A DNA stretch of 64,000 nucleotides from Spinacia oleracea (GCF_020520425.1 NC_079490.1:1984001-2048000); one strand, 5' to 3'. Positions 33,090 to 45,440 are shown, counted from the first letter of the stretch. A program made the numbers and translations. Notes: a model not told the origin generated them from the sequence alone.

Positions 33090-35840
33090 TGGATTTGAAA
33101 TAATGATGCTATGAAACAAATCAATGCTCTTACTTTAGAGATTATGCTGCCTTGGTTTTCTGCGGCGGCGATTGTTGATATAAATTGGTGATTCTACTTG
33201 AAATGTTGTGTTTATTGTTGATATAAATTTGGAAGCTTGCTTTGAACTGAATGGAAACTATTGTGATTTAGCCATTGAGGTGTGTTGCGAATGTACTTTT
33301 CTTCGTAGGTGGTGATTGAGTGATTCACAAGTCTGTTGTTGATGTTAATGTGAATCTTGTTGAAATGTTTACTGTTTATTTAGGAGCTTGCTTTGAACTG
33401 AATGCAAACTATTGTGATTGAAGTGTGTTGCGAAATGGAGTTTTCAGTTTTCTTTGTAGGTGGTGACTGGTGAGTCATATGTGTCTGTTGTTGATGTTAT
33501 GTGAATCTTGCGGGTTTTGTTTGGAATCTGATTCTGTTGTTTGATTGAATATATGTAGTGTAACATGGATTGGCAGTTTTACTCTATATTGTACTCGACT
33601 ACTTGTGTATGGATATTGTTGATGGTTATGTGAATTTTGGTCTGCTTGACATTTAAGTTGTTAGTATGATCAGAATTTAAGCTGGGATTGATTTGAAATA
33701 ATAATGCTATGAAACAAAACTTGCTTTTACTTAAGAGATTACGCTGCCTTGGTTTTCTGCTGCGGCGATTGTTGATATAAATTGGTGATTCTACTTGAAA
33801 TGTTGTATTTTTTGTTTGGTTTAGAAGCTTGCTTTGAACTGAATGAAACTATTGTCATTGAGGTGTGTTGCGAAATGTAGTTTTCTTTGTAGGTGGTGAT
33901 TCGTATGCGTCTGTTGTTGATGTTTATGTGAATCTTGTCGAAATGTCGTGTTTATTGTTTGATTTAGAAGCTTGCTTTGAACTGAATGCAAACTAGTGTG
34001 ATTGAGGTGTGTTGCGAAGTGGAGTTTCTTTGTAGGTGGTGAGTCATATGCGTCTGTTGTTGATGTTTATGTGAATATTGCTGGTTTGTTTGGAATATGA
34101 TTTTGTTATTTGATTGCAGTTGAACTAATGCTGAGGTGAGTTTTATATGTAGTGTAACATGGAATGGTGGTTTTACTCTATATTGTACTCGTGTATGTAT
34201 ATTGTTGATGGTAATGTGAATTTTGGTTTTCTGCTTGACATTTGAATGTGTTAGTTTGATCAGAGGGTTAAGCTAGGGTTGATTGTAATCAATGAATGGC
34301 AGGATGAGTTGCATTTAAGGCGGGATATGAAACTGTGTTTGGTTTTTGGATTATTTGTTATTACTTGTATGGAGGTGTGGTGAATATTTGGACAAAAGAT
34401 TTGTGTTTGAATGAAAGCTGAGGTGAACTGTAACATGGAATATCGGTTTTCTTCTAAATTGTACTCGTATAGCAATAAGAGGTTTTTCATGAGGTTTGTT
34501 TTATGCTTTTGAGGTTTGTATACAAACCTTACTATTGCTTAGGCAAGCTTTTTCAAGAGAGGTTACTAAAAACAAACCTCATTGCATCTAATAAAGTAAA
34601 AATATATTTTTTTTTTTTACGTGAGTTGAATGATATATGGGTGGGGCCATACATAAATTTTTAAATAGGTTTGTCTATTATTAGCACAAGGTTTGTTGAA
34701 AATGGGGTTTGTAAAATGATGATGTGGCATAAAAATGTACCTTGATGAGCACTATTGCTATTGCCTGTATGTCATTTTGTTTTTCTACCTTAAATTTGAA
34801 TGATTTGTCTGATCGGAAGTTAATAGAATGGAATAAACGAATGCTAGGACGTTGCATATAAGGTGGGATGTAAAACTGCATTTGGCTTTTGGATTTAATA
34901 TTTGTTATTACTTGTAAGGAACGCTGTGGTGATTTTTGGACAATCACTTGGTGTTTGTTGAAGCGAGTGGTTATGAACCCTATCAGTCATCATAACTTCA
35001 TTATCAAGTCGACATACTCTTGAAGCTTCTGCTTCATTATATATTTGGCCTGTTTTCGATTAGAACTCTGCTTGGAATTGTATGGAAACTAGGGTAAATT
35101 GTTATTTGAGTTGTTGAGGTGTATTGTGAAATAACGTATTATTGTAGGCCATGGACCATGGTTCATATGTGGCTGTTGTTGATGTTTATGTGAACGTTGG
35201 TTGTTTGTTTGAAATATGTTTTTTTCTTGGTTGGAATTGATTGAGAGTTCGGTTGATTTATTTGCATGGTGTGTCAGTCACGCCGAATGCTGATTTTCTT
35301 GTAAATTGTACTATGTACACTGCTATTGTTGGAGTTTTATGTGAATCTTGAGTAGTCTGCTTGAAATTAAAAAAAAATGATTGGAATTGATTGACTGCTT
35401 ATGTTTCTTGAGCCGGAGTTTAATTGGAATTGATTGACTGCTTATGTTGTAAATTTGATTTGATTTTCTTGTAAATTTGTACTATGCATATTGCTTGGAA
35501 TTTTATTATGATGATTGGAATTGATTGACTGCTTATATTGTTTGAGCCACAGTTTAATTGGAAACTATTTACTGCTTGGTGAATCTTGAGCCAAAGTTTT
35601 TTGTGAATCTTGAGTAGTCTGCTTGAAATTTTATTATGATGAATTGAATTGATGGACTGCTTATATTGTTTGAGCCAAAGTTTAACTGGAACCGATTTAC
35701 TGCTTATGTTGTCTGAGCCAAAGTTTAACTGGAACCGATTCACTGCTTTTGTTGTTGTCTGAGCCAAAGTTTAACTGGAACCAATTTACTGCTTGGATGA
35801 CGTGCATTTGAGGAGGCGGGATGTAAAACCGTGTTTTGTT
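33090..35840 (+). repeat. Degenerate tandem duplications downstream of the 79-aa protein gene
   Basis: The segment starting ATTTGAAATAATAATGCTATG at about 33096 recurs at about 33691, 595 bp away, together with CTGCCTTGGTTTTCTGC and GTTGATATAAATTGGTG. Words such as TGCTTTGAACTGAATGCAAAC and GTTGTTGATGTTTATGTGAA occur four or five times between 33236 and 35190. From 35390 to 35795 a separate array of about 50-bp units (TTGACTGCTTATGTTG...GAGCCAAAGTTTAA) follows. No open gene is supported here. Confidence 0.7.
34967..35045 (+). pseudogene. Relic of the last exon of the 79-aa protein gene
   Basis: GTTATGAACCCTATCAGTCA and the following bases to CTCTTGAAG match the end of exon 2 at 32920-32975 (VVMNPISRQNFIIKSTDS-stop) with scattered changes, then continue into the same 3'UTR words (GCTTCATTATATATTT). 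No upstream exon is attached. It is a duplicated, non-functional exon end within the tandem duplications. Confidence 0.8.
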
Positions 35841-36225
35841 TGTTATCCGAATGGTGTAGTAAACAGTAATTTCATTGGTAGTCCTACTGCGTTTAAGTAT
35901 GCATTGTTCCTTAATTCTTTTATGCATATTGTTGAAACTAAAATTAAAGCTAGAAATCATAACATGAGTTTGCTCTCTTGTGCTCTACCCTGCAAGAACA
36001 TGAGCTTGATGTACATGTTCTCTTCCCACTATGATCAAGGTGCAACTCTCCATGCTTTTGCCTATTACCTTATTCACACTGAAGACTTTTAATTGAGTGT
36101 GGAAGAGGATGGATTGGGATAACACTTCTTTTTTTGTTTAAAGGTAAGGTAAAAGGGAAGGCATTATTAGGAGAGGGAAAGGAAGAAAGGGGAGTGTATT
36201 GTATTATCAGAGCAGCACATCTACG
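35841..36225. other. Intergenic, one unsupported 99-codon frame
   Basis: An open frame at 35793-36092 starts in repeat sequence and has no recognisable domain. I do not call it a gene. Confidence 0.4.
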
Positions 36226-36630
36226 CCTCTAAGGTGCATTTGGGTGCACCATGCCGTGCGTCCATGCACCTTTAAAGATTGCTATGGGCCGGGCCGACAT
36301 GAAAAAGCATGGCCCATCACGAGCACGAAATTGTGGGCCGGGCTTGGGCTACATTTTTTGGACAAAGCGACACGGCAAAGCACACTAATTTTATAAATTT
36401 AGGTTTAAGCATGATGGCCCGACACGAGGGCCCGTGGGCCTGGGTCATATTTGAAAAAGTTCTGTTTGGCACGGGCTGATGCAGAGTTGGCTTTGTGTGG
36501 GCTGGCCTGTTCAGGGCAACGACTCGTGGACTCGGCCCGAAGCCTAGCTTGGCCCACAACCATCTTTTTGCACCTCCAAAATACCCATGGGTGCATGGTA
36601 CACCCTGGTCTGCACCTAAGTACACCTAAT
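36226..36630. mobile_element. hAT-like MITE family 2 within a larger inverted structure
   Basis: The core 36274-36567 runs AAAGATTGCTATGGGCC to GGCCCACAACCATCTTT, with TGCACCT on both sides. Outside it, GGTGCATTTGGGTGCACC and, inverted, GTGCAGACCAGGGTGTACC-like words suggest that it sits in another foldback. Non-coding. Confidence 0.55.
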
Positions 36631-36659
36631 TATTTTTACCTCTCGTTTAAATAGGAGAG

Positions 36660-37639
36660 AACTCGTAATGCATTTGAAGAAAATAGTCGGAAACTTCAAG
36701 ACACATGACATTTGCAATCTAGACCATCTAGTTCAGTTATGTAGAAGTATAATGCAATACTTTAGCCCACAACTTTTGAGTTCCAAGTTTTGACATTTGC
36801 AATCCAGTCTAGTGTACAATAGCTTAGGCCACAACTTGATCTTCACAAGTTTCAAATGAGCAAATTAGCAAAAAAAACTAGTCTTTGTTATACTTACACT
36901 GTTGTACGGTGAAGATTCTTGCTAGAATCCACGGCAAGGACTGTTCATATAACCAAGTAGTATTTGGGTAAGAGGTTTCACCCTGTTATCCTAAACCCGA
37001 ATCCAAACCCCAACACCATGTTTATCCCATCTTTTAGAGTTTTAGTCCACATAGTACATTAACACCCCATTTTCGAAACAGGTCAATACGGTACCGATTA
37101 ATTAATATAATGAAGAATCCGAATAACATAGAAGTACTCTGCTGGTGTGAACTGTGAAGAAGAGACATCAAAATTCAAAATCATCAGTTAGAGTAGTTTG
37201 GTGGTGGGGATACAACTTTGAATTATTTTGTATAGTACTACTACTTACACGTGTACTAGTGGGCAACTAACAAAACCCTAATTGTTGAAAACCAAGTATA
37301 TATTAATCTCATCAACAGCAGCCGTAACATCCCATCCATTACCAGAAATTCAGAATGAGAGTCATCTTATTTCTCAAAAGAAATAAAGCCTGTTAGAATT
37401 ACTCTCTATTCTATGGAAAAACAAAACAAATGTGTTTGTTTGAATCTCTTCATTGGTATGAGGGGTCTTGGGAATTCGACACGTACTTTCCTTCAGGAAT
37501 TCGAGGGGTTGTTGACGGCGATGCTCATTTGCTAGCACACATGGCAACCGTTCTGAATACCAAGTTTGCGGAGAACTTTGAAGACTTGTTGGGAAGTTTA
37601 TGCTCGATTATATTGCTTTTTTGCCTTTCCCTCTAGGAA
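36660..37639. other. Intergenic, no gene seen
   Basis: AT-rich sequence. A 68-codon frame at 37430-37636 (MCLFESLHWYEGSW...) has no recognisable domain or splice partners. Confidence 0.4.
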
Positions 37640-37820
37640 GGATAGTATTTTACCCCTTGATATGAGTGTCAAGCGTCAAATCTACAAAGGATTTTACCCT
37701 TGATATGAGTATCAAGTGTCAAATCTGCAAAGGATTTTACCCTTTGATACGAGTATCAAGTGTCAAATCTGCAAAGGATTTTACCCTTTGATACGAGTAT
37801 CAAGTGTCAAATCAGCATCA
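37640..37820 (+). repeat. 43-44-bp tandem repeat, about four copies
   Basis: Units such as GATACGAGTATCAAGTGTCA plus AATCTGCAAAGGATTTTACC repeat at about 37659, 37702, 37746 and 37790. The inner GATACGAGTATC word is itself near-palindromic. Confidence 0.85.
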
Positions 37821-38685
37821 AAGCTTTGTTTGTTTTCAATTTTTCACTGGATTTTATCCGGTATAAATGTTACATTAATTTCTGAATTAAAATCCGTTTG
37901 TTTTCGGATTTTCAAGTCCTGTATTTCATCTATATTGAAGAGGGCTTTTAGCTTGTTAATTTTCTGATTTGAGCATATTTTTGTGTGTTAGCTTGAGTAT
38001 GAAATCTAGCTCGGAGTTTCTTGGTGGCATAACTTTTACCTAATTAAATCTAAACCTACAAATTTAGTTCTCAATTCTAATGTCTGTTTTTTCGATTGAT
38101 TTTTGTGTAAATGATATGACAATCTTTTAGGATTCTTCCTCAGTCAAATCAAATGTCTAATGATCTTAGAAAGTGTTAATAATTATGCAGTCTGCTGAGA
38201 ATTTGATTTCTGGGAAACTGCAGAAATTAATGGAAAGATTTAGTCCCATTTTCCAGATTTCGACAAATTTACAGTTATTTTCCGTTCTTATTTCCCAAAG
38301 TAAAGGGAACAAGGAAACAAACTCCTACAACAAGAAAGCTGTGCAATTACAGTAATATAGGCCATTAAAGCTGTTGCCAAATTGTGAGTAACAAAATAGA
38401 TTCTGTTTTTGCCTCTTTTGGCATGAAAAACCTGAAAAAACAGTTATGAAGAATACCCTTAAAAAGGAGAGAAAGATGGCCACTCTTTTTTTTTCTTTTT
38501 TTTTTTTTTTTTTTTGAGAATTCAATCGTATTTTCCTTTTATAAGGTAAGATGAAGTGCTCTACCAGACTGGAACTTTACACAGGTTAACCCGGTTCGGG
38601 TTAGCGGGATAAACACCTTGAGAAAACCAAAAGAAGCTCGGTAGTCAAGCCGCTAAACTTGTCCAAACCGGCTCAAAATCATGTC
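37821..38685. other. Intergenic, no gene seen
   Basis: AT-rich sequence with a T-run at about 38486-38515. No exon or RNA gene is supported. Confidence 0.4.
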
Positions 38686-38983
38686 ATCTGATCATTTTAT
38701 CTCGGACCCGAATTTTTGGATCCTATTTTTTGGGCCCGATCCGATTCGAATCTATTTTTTAAGGCGGGTTTTGGGCTACTCGAAACTGTATTTTTAATTT
38801 TAAAATTAGCATGGCCCAATATGACCCGTAAACCAGCCAAATTAGCCCGAAGTAGCGGGTTTTGGGCACAAATTTGGGTCGAAGTTTGGCCTGACCCGGC
38901 CCAACATGTTGGACTGATTTATAGGCCCCTGCTCCTTCCCATGCTGAACCCAACCCGGCCCATCTTTTGATCAGGTTCTACTG
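38686..38983. mobile_element. hAT-like MITE family 1, degraded copy
   Basis: Words CATCTGATCATTTT...GGGCCCGATCCGA at the left and CGGCCCATCTTTTGATCAGG at the right are the inverted family-1 ends. The interior contains GCGGGTTTTGGGC and AGCCCGAAGTAGCGGG. It lies 250 bp downstream of reductase gene A. Confidence 0.55.
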
Positions 38984-39234
38984 TCGGACCATTTTGATCA
39001 TCTCCATTATCAGTAGCTTAGTACAGACCAGGGGATAACACACAACAACAAAACCAAAGTTAACTTTAATTTATACAAGTCAAATGTTTCTCAGTTCTGT
39101 TTACAAACTTCTCCAAATTTCTTTCAATGTTTAGAACAGAACATGATAAATTAAAACGAAATTGGTACTTCATATAGATTTGATTGAACATACGATACAG
39201 AAAATTCGACAGTAGAGTAAACGAACAGCAGAAA

Positions 39235-42200
39235 TCAAACACTAACAAACTTCTTCTCGATCAAGCAATCGACAGTGTCCTTGAGGCAAGTTTTCAGGGG
39301 AATGTAGTTGATGCCTAAGCTTTCAGCCTTTTCCTTAGAAACCTTGTACGTCGGATCAAACGGGTTGTCATCTGCGGGCCTAAGCCCGTTCATGGTAGTT
39401 CGTTAGTAGTGAAATAAAAGAGGTAAACTAAGCTCTGAATTGTACCTGATCATCTTGAGCCTGGCCCGCTGGCCCGATACAGCCCGGAAATAGTGGGTTT
39501 TGGAAGAATATTTAGGCCCGTTTTTCAGACCCGGGAAGAATATCAAAAGACGTAGGGGTGTCAAATTGGGTCATCGGTCGGTTACGGGTCGAGTACAATC
39601 GGTTCGAGTTTAATTGGATAATGTAGTTGTATGGGGCCATTATGCTTATGCGGACTGAATGTGAGATTTTTTTTTTTTGGGTCACTTCGGTTTTTGTCAG
39701 AAATCGGTTGGATCGGGTTATTTTTTGACAGCCCTAGTCGGGACCAAAAAAGGAGCCCATAATGTCAGGTTGGTCCAAACTCCGGGCCTTTTTTGTGCCC
39801 AAAACCCTCTATTTTGGGTCATAAAATAGTGGGCTTTCGGGCCATTGCTGGGCCGTGCCAATTAGATAACTAAATTTGTGAATTTGAGTTGCTCAAAACT
39901 AAAATCGGGTTGAGGCGGGCCTGGAAAACGGGCCTAAAGTCTGCTCACAACCCACTGTTTTCTGGCCGGGTCGGGCTCAAGGTGATCGGGTCTACTCTGA
40001 ATACATAAGAGAATGAACAAAACAAACTTACTTGTTAGGGAGTTTGAGATTAGGGTAAAGCTCTCTTAAGATTTTCACAACTTCTGAAACATGATTAACA
40101 CTTTCGTTTAAGAGGTACCTCCCATTTGCTGATGGATTCTCGAATGCTAGAATATGTGCTTCAGCAACATCTTTGACATGTACCCATCCAAAGGTTGCAT
40201 TTTGGTAGGTTTCTAGTCCTGAAATATTGCAAAATATATCAGGAAAAATTAGTAGCTGTTGAAGATTAATACCCACCATTTTACAAAGGATTTGTTATTT
40301 TTTCACCTTACATTAATTAAGTTTCAAAAAACATAAGTTCAGTTACGGGTTATATTAAATTTTGATAAGTTCAGACCAGTACATAATAGACCTGATCAAA
40401 AGGTGGGCCGAGATGGGTTCGGGATGGGGCCACGACCAAAAGTTTTTTCCCATTATGTCGAGCCGGGACAAACTTTCGGCCGATTTTTTGTGCCCAATAC
40501 CGGCTGTTTTGGGCCGAAAGTAGCAATCTTTCCGGGTCATTTCGGACAGGGCCAGTTTTATAACCAAAATCAAAACTTAGTTGCCCATAACCCAACCATA
40601 AAATTGTAAAACCGGATCTGCCGGAGAAAAGGGCTTGTTAAATCTACCCCCAAAACCCACTTTTTCGGGCCGGGTCAGCAAGCCAGGCTCAAGATGATCA
40701 GGTTTAGTGCAGATAAACCTTTTAAGGTAAAAGGGATCCTTTTATGCATAAAACCAAGAAGATCATACCATTGACCAAACTTAAAACAGCAAAAGAACTG
40801 GTATTGATCGTTGGCTGCAGCAAAGGGCCTATAACAATTGCAGGGTTTATCGACACCATATCAAGCCCATGTTCTTTAACAAAGTTCCATGCAGCTTCTT
40901 CGGCCAATGTCTTTGACTGAAGATACCACTTCTGCATAACATAAACCAGGTTTTGTTTAGCTATTTTCTGTCATAACATAAAATAGCATATAATCAGATG
41001 ATTCAGATCAGAATTTAATGACAAGTATGCAAACCATTTGTTGTTTCTCGCAGATTTCCGGGACAGAAAACCATGTTTCATCGACAACAGTTTCAGCAGT
41101 TAGAGGTCTACCAGTGAGAAGAACTGCAGCCATTGATGATGTGAAAACTATGCGTTTGATGGTTGGGATTCTGGCGCAGGATGTAAGGACATTCAGTGTT
41201 CCTTTTACTGCTGGATCAATTAGCTCTGCCTGAAACATGATTTGTAAAAATAATTAACAGTTAGTAACCTTGATCCTGGCCCGCTGGCCCGACCTGACCC
41301 CAAAATGCCGGGGGTTTGGGCAGATTTTAGGCATGTTTTGGGCCCAGCCCAACAAGTATTTAACCTTTTTTTTTGACCGAGTAAGTTATAAAAATGGGAT
41401 GGCCTGAAATAGAGGGTTTGAGTACAAAAAATTGACCCGAAGCTTGTCCCACCCGGCCCGAAAAAATAACGGGTTCCAGGAAGTTTTTAGGTCCGTTATT
41501 TGGGCCCCCGGTCCGACCCAATTTTACTTTTTTTTTGGGAAGGCCTTGGGCAACTCAAACTTGAGGTTTTAGGTATAACATTGACCCGGTCCAAAAGGCC
41601 TGAAATCCCGCTGTTTTGGCCAGAAATAAAGGGCTTTGGGCACAAAAAATAACCCGTTGTTCGGGCCCGGTCCGACCTATTTCACTTTTTTTGAGCGGGT
41701 TTTAGGCAACTAAATCTTGTGATTTTAGTTATAAATTGAGCCAGCCCGAAAACGGCCCGAAATCCCGCTATCTTAGCCAGAAATAGAGGGCTTTGGGCAC
41801 AAAAATTGGCCCAAAGTTTGGCCTGGCTCTATATGGCCTGACATTTTGGGCTTCCTTTCTTGGTCCAGGCCCAAACCCGGCCCGCCTTCTGACCAGGTCC
41901 AATTTTCAAGTATTAGAAAAAATGAAAGAAAGACAGATGATAGTATTTAAGGGATTGAGATGATAAACTTGAGGATTTGAAACTTCGAGTTTAACGGGAG
42001 ATGCAGTATGGAAAACACCATCACATCCTTGAATAGCAGAATCAAAGGAGCCTTCTTCTAAGAGATTGGCTTCGAATAAGTGAAGTCTTTCTTTTGCTCC
42101 ATCTAATGCAAGCAAATGGTCTACTTTCTTCGGATCATCTGCAGTGGTGGATCCAAAAGTTATAGGTAGCGGGATCATTATTTAAAAATTAATTGAAATG

Positions 42201-44604
42201 AAGTGTTTTAAAATGCAAAATTAATGAAAACTTAACTAAAATTAAGCAAAATTTGTTTCCTAATCGGGTTTTCCTATGGTTCGTGTCCAAGTGTCATACT
42301 CGGTCATTTTTATGAGAAATTTCTATGTTCCTGATCCAAAATAATGTGTCTAAGAATCTAAACCCATGTTGGAGTGTCGAATACTATATTGTTTCTTGCA
42401 ACCTTCGTTGCTTTCTTATCAAACTTATTGACATTCAAATGTTCAATTGATGAATCAAAGATGTCTTGACCTAATGGTTAAGATTAATGACATGTATACA
42501 CTAGGTCTCAGGTTCGAATCCCCCCTCCCATATTTCCGACATGATTGACCAATTTGACAAGTCTTACTTATGTTTCATGAGTCATGCATGGTTGAAATAT
42601 TTTGATGAGCTTTTGTTATCTAGGTGTTTAGGCATTACAACAAACTTTTGAGATATAACTTTCAAATTTCCACAATATATCATCTAATCTATCTTCCCAA
42701 AATCATCAATCAAATTTGTTTCTTAGATAGCTTACCTTAGTACACATTTTTCTTACTCATATTCATATCAACACAAATTCTTATTTACAAAGGTTGTACA
42801 ATAAATATTGTACACCGGAGTAAAAGTTAACTCAAAATGTTTAAAAGTTAATCTTATATATGTAAAAGTTATCTATTTGTAAGTGATTTTTTTTTTCATT
42901 TTAATAAAACTTATTTCTTCAAAATCACTAATAATGTATAAAATCAATCATTTAACCCTTTAGAATATTTATCTATCAATTTTTTTTTACTAATATAAAA
43001 GTTAATCAAAACTAGGTTAAAGTTACAAAAAAATGAGTAAAAGTTATCTTGGTGTACAATAAATTTATTGTACACCTTGTGCGCGCAAGACCTTTTGTCA
43101 TATCAATTGGTATGAGAGTTAAAGACAAAACACTTGGGCATTTAATTAGTTACATCGTTTGCTAGAAGTTGTCAATGTCAAACCCATTCATAGACATTAG
43201 ACACCCATAAGTTGGCCATAACTATCCTTTATCCAAACCATGGCAAGAAATGTTCGTTACAACAAGCTAAGTTAACACGTACTCTAGCTAGAAAGTTCTT
43301 GGGAATTGGTACCATCAATGAAGCAACCACACAAATAAGATTGCCATAAATAAAGTACAACAAATCCAAAAAACTCAACAACCCCAAAAACCAAAACAAA
43401 AAAAAAACAAACAATTCCATTATTTCTCCCAAATTATGGACTTTAATTGTAAGAAGTGTGTGTGCCTAGAAACAAACTAAAGCTCATGCAAGTTTTCCAA
43501 ATTTATTAAATCAAATCTAGATCCGTCAAAGTTTGTAGGCTTTGGGGAGACAAGTACATACAAATACAAATACGTTTTGAATTAACATCTTTTCCCACTT
43601 GGATACTGATTCAGCGACCGTATTTCTAGCTTGTCTAACATAAACAAATTAACTACTTATATAAAAAATTTAAACTCATGCAAGTTAATTATCGATGTGT
43701 TTTCTTTTATAGACGATTCTCTCCCGTTACTGGACCATCTAGATGCAAAGTTCATAACTCATGCCTACAATTCATTACATATTACTTCCTCCGTTTCTGA
43801 AAGTTGTTTACGCTTAGGAATATGTGTCCAAAATATGAAAACTTTGACCGTAAATTCTCACTATTATATACATCAAAACGTTACATGTAAGATCTTGTTA
43901 GATTGGTCTCGATATGTATTTTCAGAATATCAACTTTTTATAATTTTTTCACATACGAAATTGAATATATTAGTATTTAAATATTGCATTGGAGTCCGTG
44001 CAAATAGTAACTGTAAAGAACATTCTGAAACGGAGGTAGTACATACTTAGGCTATAACCTAAACATTTCTTATACAAGAGTCGATGAAGGTACCAAAGCA
44101 AAATAGGACAAAAACTAAGAGTAACTAACACACATGCATACTTTGAATTAAATCAGTGTTTAACAAATCGAGACAATCAATGCTGCGGATGTCGTATGAC
44201 TTATTATTAAGGATAATAAAATAAGAAAAACATTTAAACTAAGAGTAATTAACACACATGCATACTTTAAATTAGTGTTTCACAATCGACACAATCAATG
44301 TTGCCGATATCGTATGACTTATTATTAACGATAACAAAATAAGAAAAACATTTAAACTAAGAGTAACTAACAAACATGCATACTTTAAATAAGTATTTCA
44401 CAAATCAAGACAATCAAATGATGCAGATGTCGTATGACTTATTATTAACGATAACCAAAAAAAAAAAAAAAACATACTTAGGCGACGAACGGTGGCGTTG
44501 ACGGTGTAACCACGGTCAAGCAAGAGTTTGACGATCCAAGAAGCAATGTAGCCTGAAGCACCTGTAACACACACCTTCTTCCCTTCTCCTCCTTTGGAAT
44601 CCAT
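39235..44604 (-). CDS. CCR-like / phenylacetaldehyde-reductase-like dehydrogenase, gene A (328 aa)
   Basis: Six exons on the minus strand join without a break: 44604-44478, 42138-41969, 41229-41035, 40931-40769, 40218-40032 and 39379-39235 (987 nt). It is an NADPH-dependent extended short-chain dehydrogenase of the CCR/DFR group. The Rossmann motif [10 protein letters not shown] is at residues 14-23, R/K residues that favour NADPH follow beta-2 (TVRRLNDPKK), Ser is in FTSSMAA (about 130), and catalytic Tyr167-x3-Lys171 is in KWYLQSK. It lacks the NWYCYGK signature of true lignin CCR, so an aldehyde or CoA-ester reductase of the CCR-like/PAR type is likelier. The substrate is unknown. Exon 6 uses an acceptor TTAG just before GCCCGCAG; the later CAG would give a stop. 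Introns 2, 4 and 5 each hold a family-1 MITE. Confidence 0.9.
39447..39996. mobile_element. Nested MITEs in intron 5 of gene A
   Basis: The outer family-1 element runs TACCTGATCATCTTGAGCC to GGTGATCGGGTCTA. Inside it, 39553-39736 is a second element with ends TAGGGGTGTCAAATTGGG and TTTTTTGACAGCCCTA, the family also seen at 9536-9700. Family-1 sequence resumes after it (GTCGGGACCAAAAAAGG). Confidence 0.65.
40389..40711. mobile_element. hAT-like MITE family 1 in intron 4 of gene A
   Basis: TAGACCTGATCAAAAGG to AAGATGATCAGGTTTA are inverted ends. The interior has GGGCCGAAAGTAGC and GGGCCGGGTCAGC. It ends 58 bp from exon 4. Confidence 0.7.
41265..41906. mobile_element. Family-1 MITE cluster in intron 2 of gene A
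   Basis: About 640 bp built of repeated family-1 units: CTTGATCCTGGCCCGCTGG at the left and CGGCCCGCCTTCTGACCAGG at the right. TTGGGCCCGGTCCGACC-like cores occur at about 41500 and 41660, as if two or three copies were fused or internally duplicated. The ends are degraded. Confidence 0.6.
42455..42560 (+). mobile_element. tRNA-derived SINE-like sequence in intron 1 of gene A
   Basis: GACCTAATGGTTAAGA (A box, about 42468-42484) and GGTTCGAATCCCCCC (B box, 42511-42525) are in Pol III promoter order and spacing. The sequence does not fold as a full tRNA. The 3' limit is not clear. Confidence 0.5.
42775..43100 (-). mobile_element. Hairpin-ended MITE, copy 2 (inverted), in intron 1 of gene A
   Basis: Mirror image of 7966-8285: starts ACACAAATTCTTATTTAC, ends with the perfect palindrome built on GGTGTACAATAAA, then CTTGTGCGCGCAAGACC. 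Confidence 0.75.
43785..44039. mobile_element. Stowaway-like MITE in intron 1 of gene A
   Basis: Ends CTTCCTCCGTTTCTGAAAG and, inverted, CTACCTCCGTTTCAGAATG, each next to TA (43783-43784 and 44040-44041). 255 bp. Confidence 0.75.
44110..44462 (+). repeat. About 120-bp tandem repeat, three copies, in intron 1 of gene A
   Basis: The unit starting AAGAGTAACTAACACACATG and ending near AATAAGAAAAACATTTAAAC begins at about 44118, 44242 and 44360. Copies differ by small changes. Confidence 0.8.
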
Positions 44605-44669
44605 AGCTTGTTTACTTATAAAAAAAAATACAAGTCTATGAATAAACTAAGGAGGGGGATGAGGGTACG

Positions 44670-44677
44670 TTTTTATA
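44670..44677 (-). promoter_or_regulatory. TATA box candidate of gene A
   Basis: TATAAAAA on the minus strand, 66-73 bases upstream of the gene A start codon at 44604. This leaves room for a short leader. Confidence 0.5.
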
Positions 44678-44679
44678 GG

Positions 44680-45440
44680 GAAATGTTACAAAGTTTCATT
44701 TACTAAAACACAATGCATGCATCCAACTACTAAAGGTATCAAGCATTGAATTAAACAATTCATAATTAATTGCTTGGAAAGTTGTGGAAAAATTATGGAA
44801 TTTAGTGAGTGATGTTGCTTTTGCTTTTGAACACAGATCCGATCTATCAGACTGTTTGACACTTATTTAACTGTTAATTGTATGAATAGTTTATCAGTTG
44901 AGTAGGAGGAGGCGAATGTGGCATGGGGTATGATAGTGTATAGCTAGACTTCTAGAAGGATTTTTACAAGAATTTGTTTTGTCCGTTATTACATTATTTT
45001 AAAAAGAAGTATTACTAGGATCTTTTGAGCGAATTTCATGGTTAAATTCGGTGTTGGAAGTGAAGAAAGTTCATCGATCAGAAGACACTTTATGTTGAGG
45101 GTTTCTTTATGTTGTCAGAGGAATCGAGTTTGATTAGTTTAGCCACGAGAGTACGAGACACATCTATAAACACACTTAAAATAAATATTGTTAGGTTAAA
45201 AAATCAATTTTATTTTGTATATGTCATATGTCTTTATTCTAATGAAATTTTCCTTTCCTATAAAAAAATTAAAAATTGCGAACCATTTTAATTTGTTATG
45301 AATTACAAGAAATTATTTATCTAATTTCTTTACTTCAATACAAATTCTCTACGTTTATAACACTAGTTATTGTCCATTATTCAGGAATTCGATTCTAACA
45401 CGCCACGTTGTTAAATTTGACACATCTAGCTAGCTTAAAA
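44680..45440. other. Upstream region of gene A, no gene seen
   Basis: AT-rich intergenic DNA. No element with clear ends was found. Confidence 0.4.

Noticed and set aside
35793-36092. 99-codon open frame on +
   Set aside because: Begins inside degenerate repeats, has no domain and no plausible splice partners.
42463-42560. tRNA gene candidate
   Set aside because: A and B boxes are present but acceptor and anticodon stems do not form; better explained as a SINE. The same reasoning applies to 32111-32146, 59168-59231 and 62681-62776.
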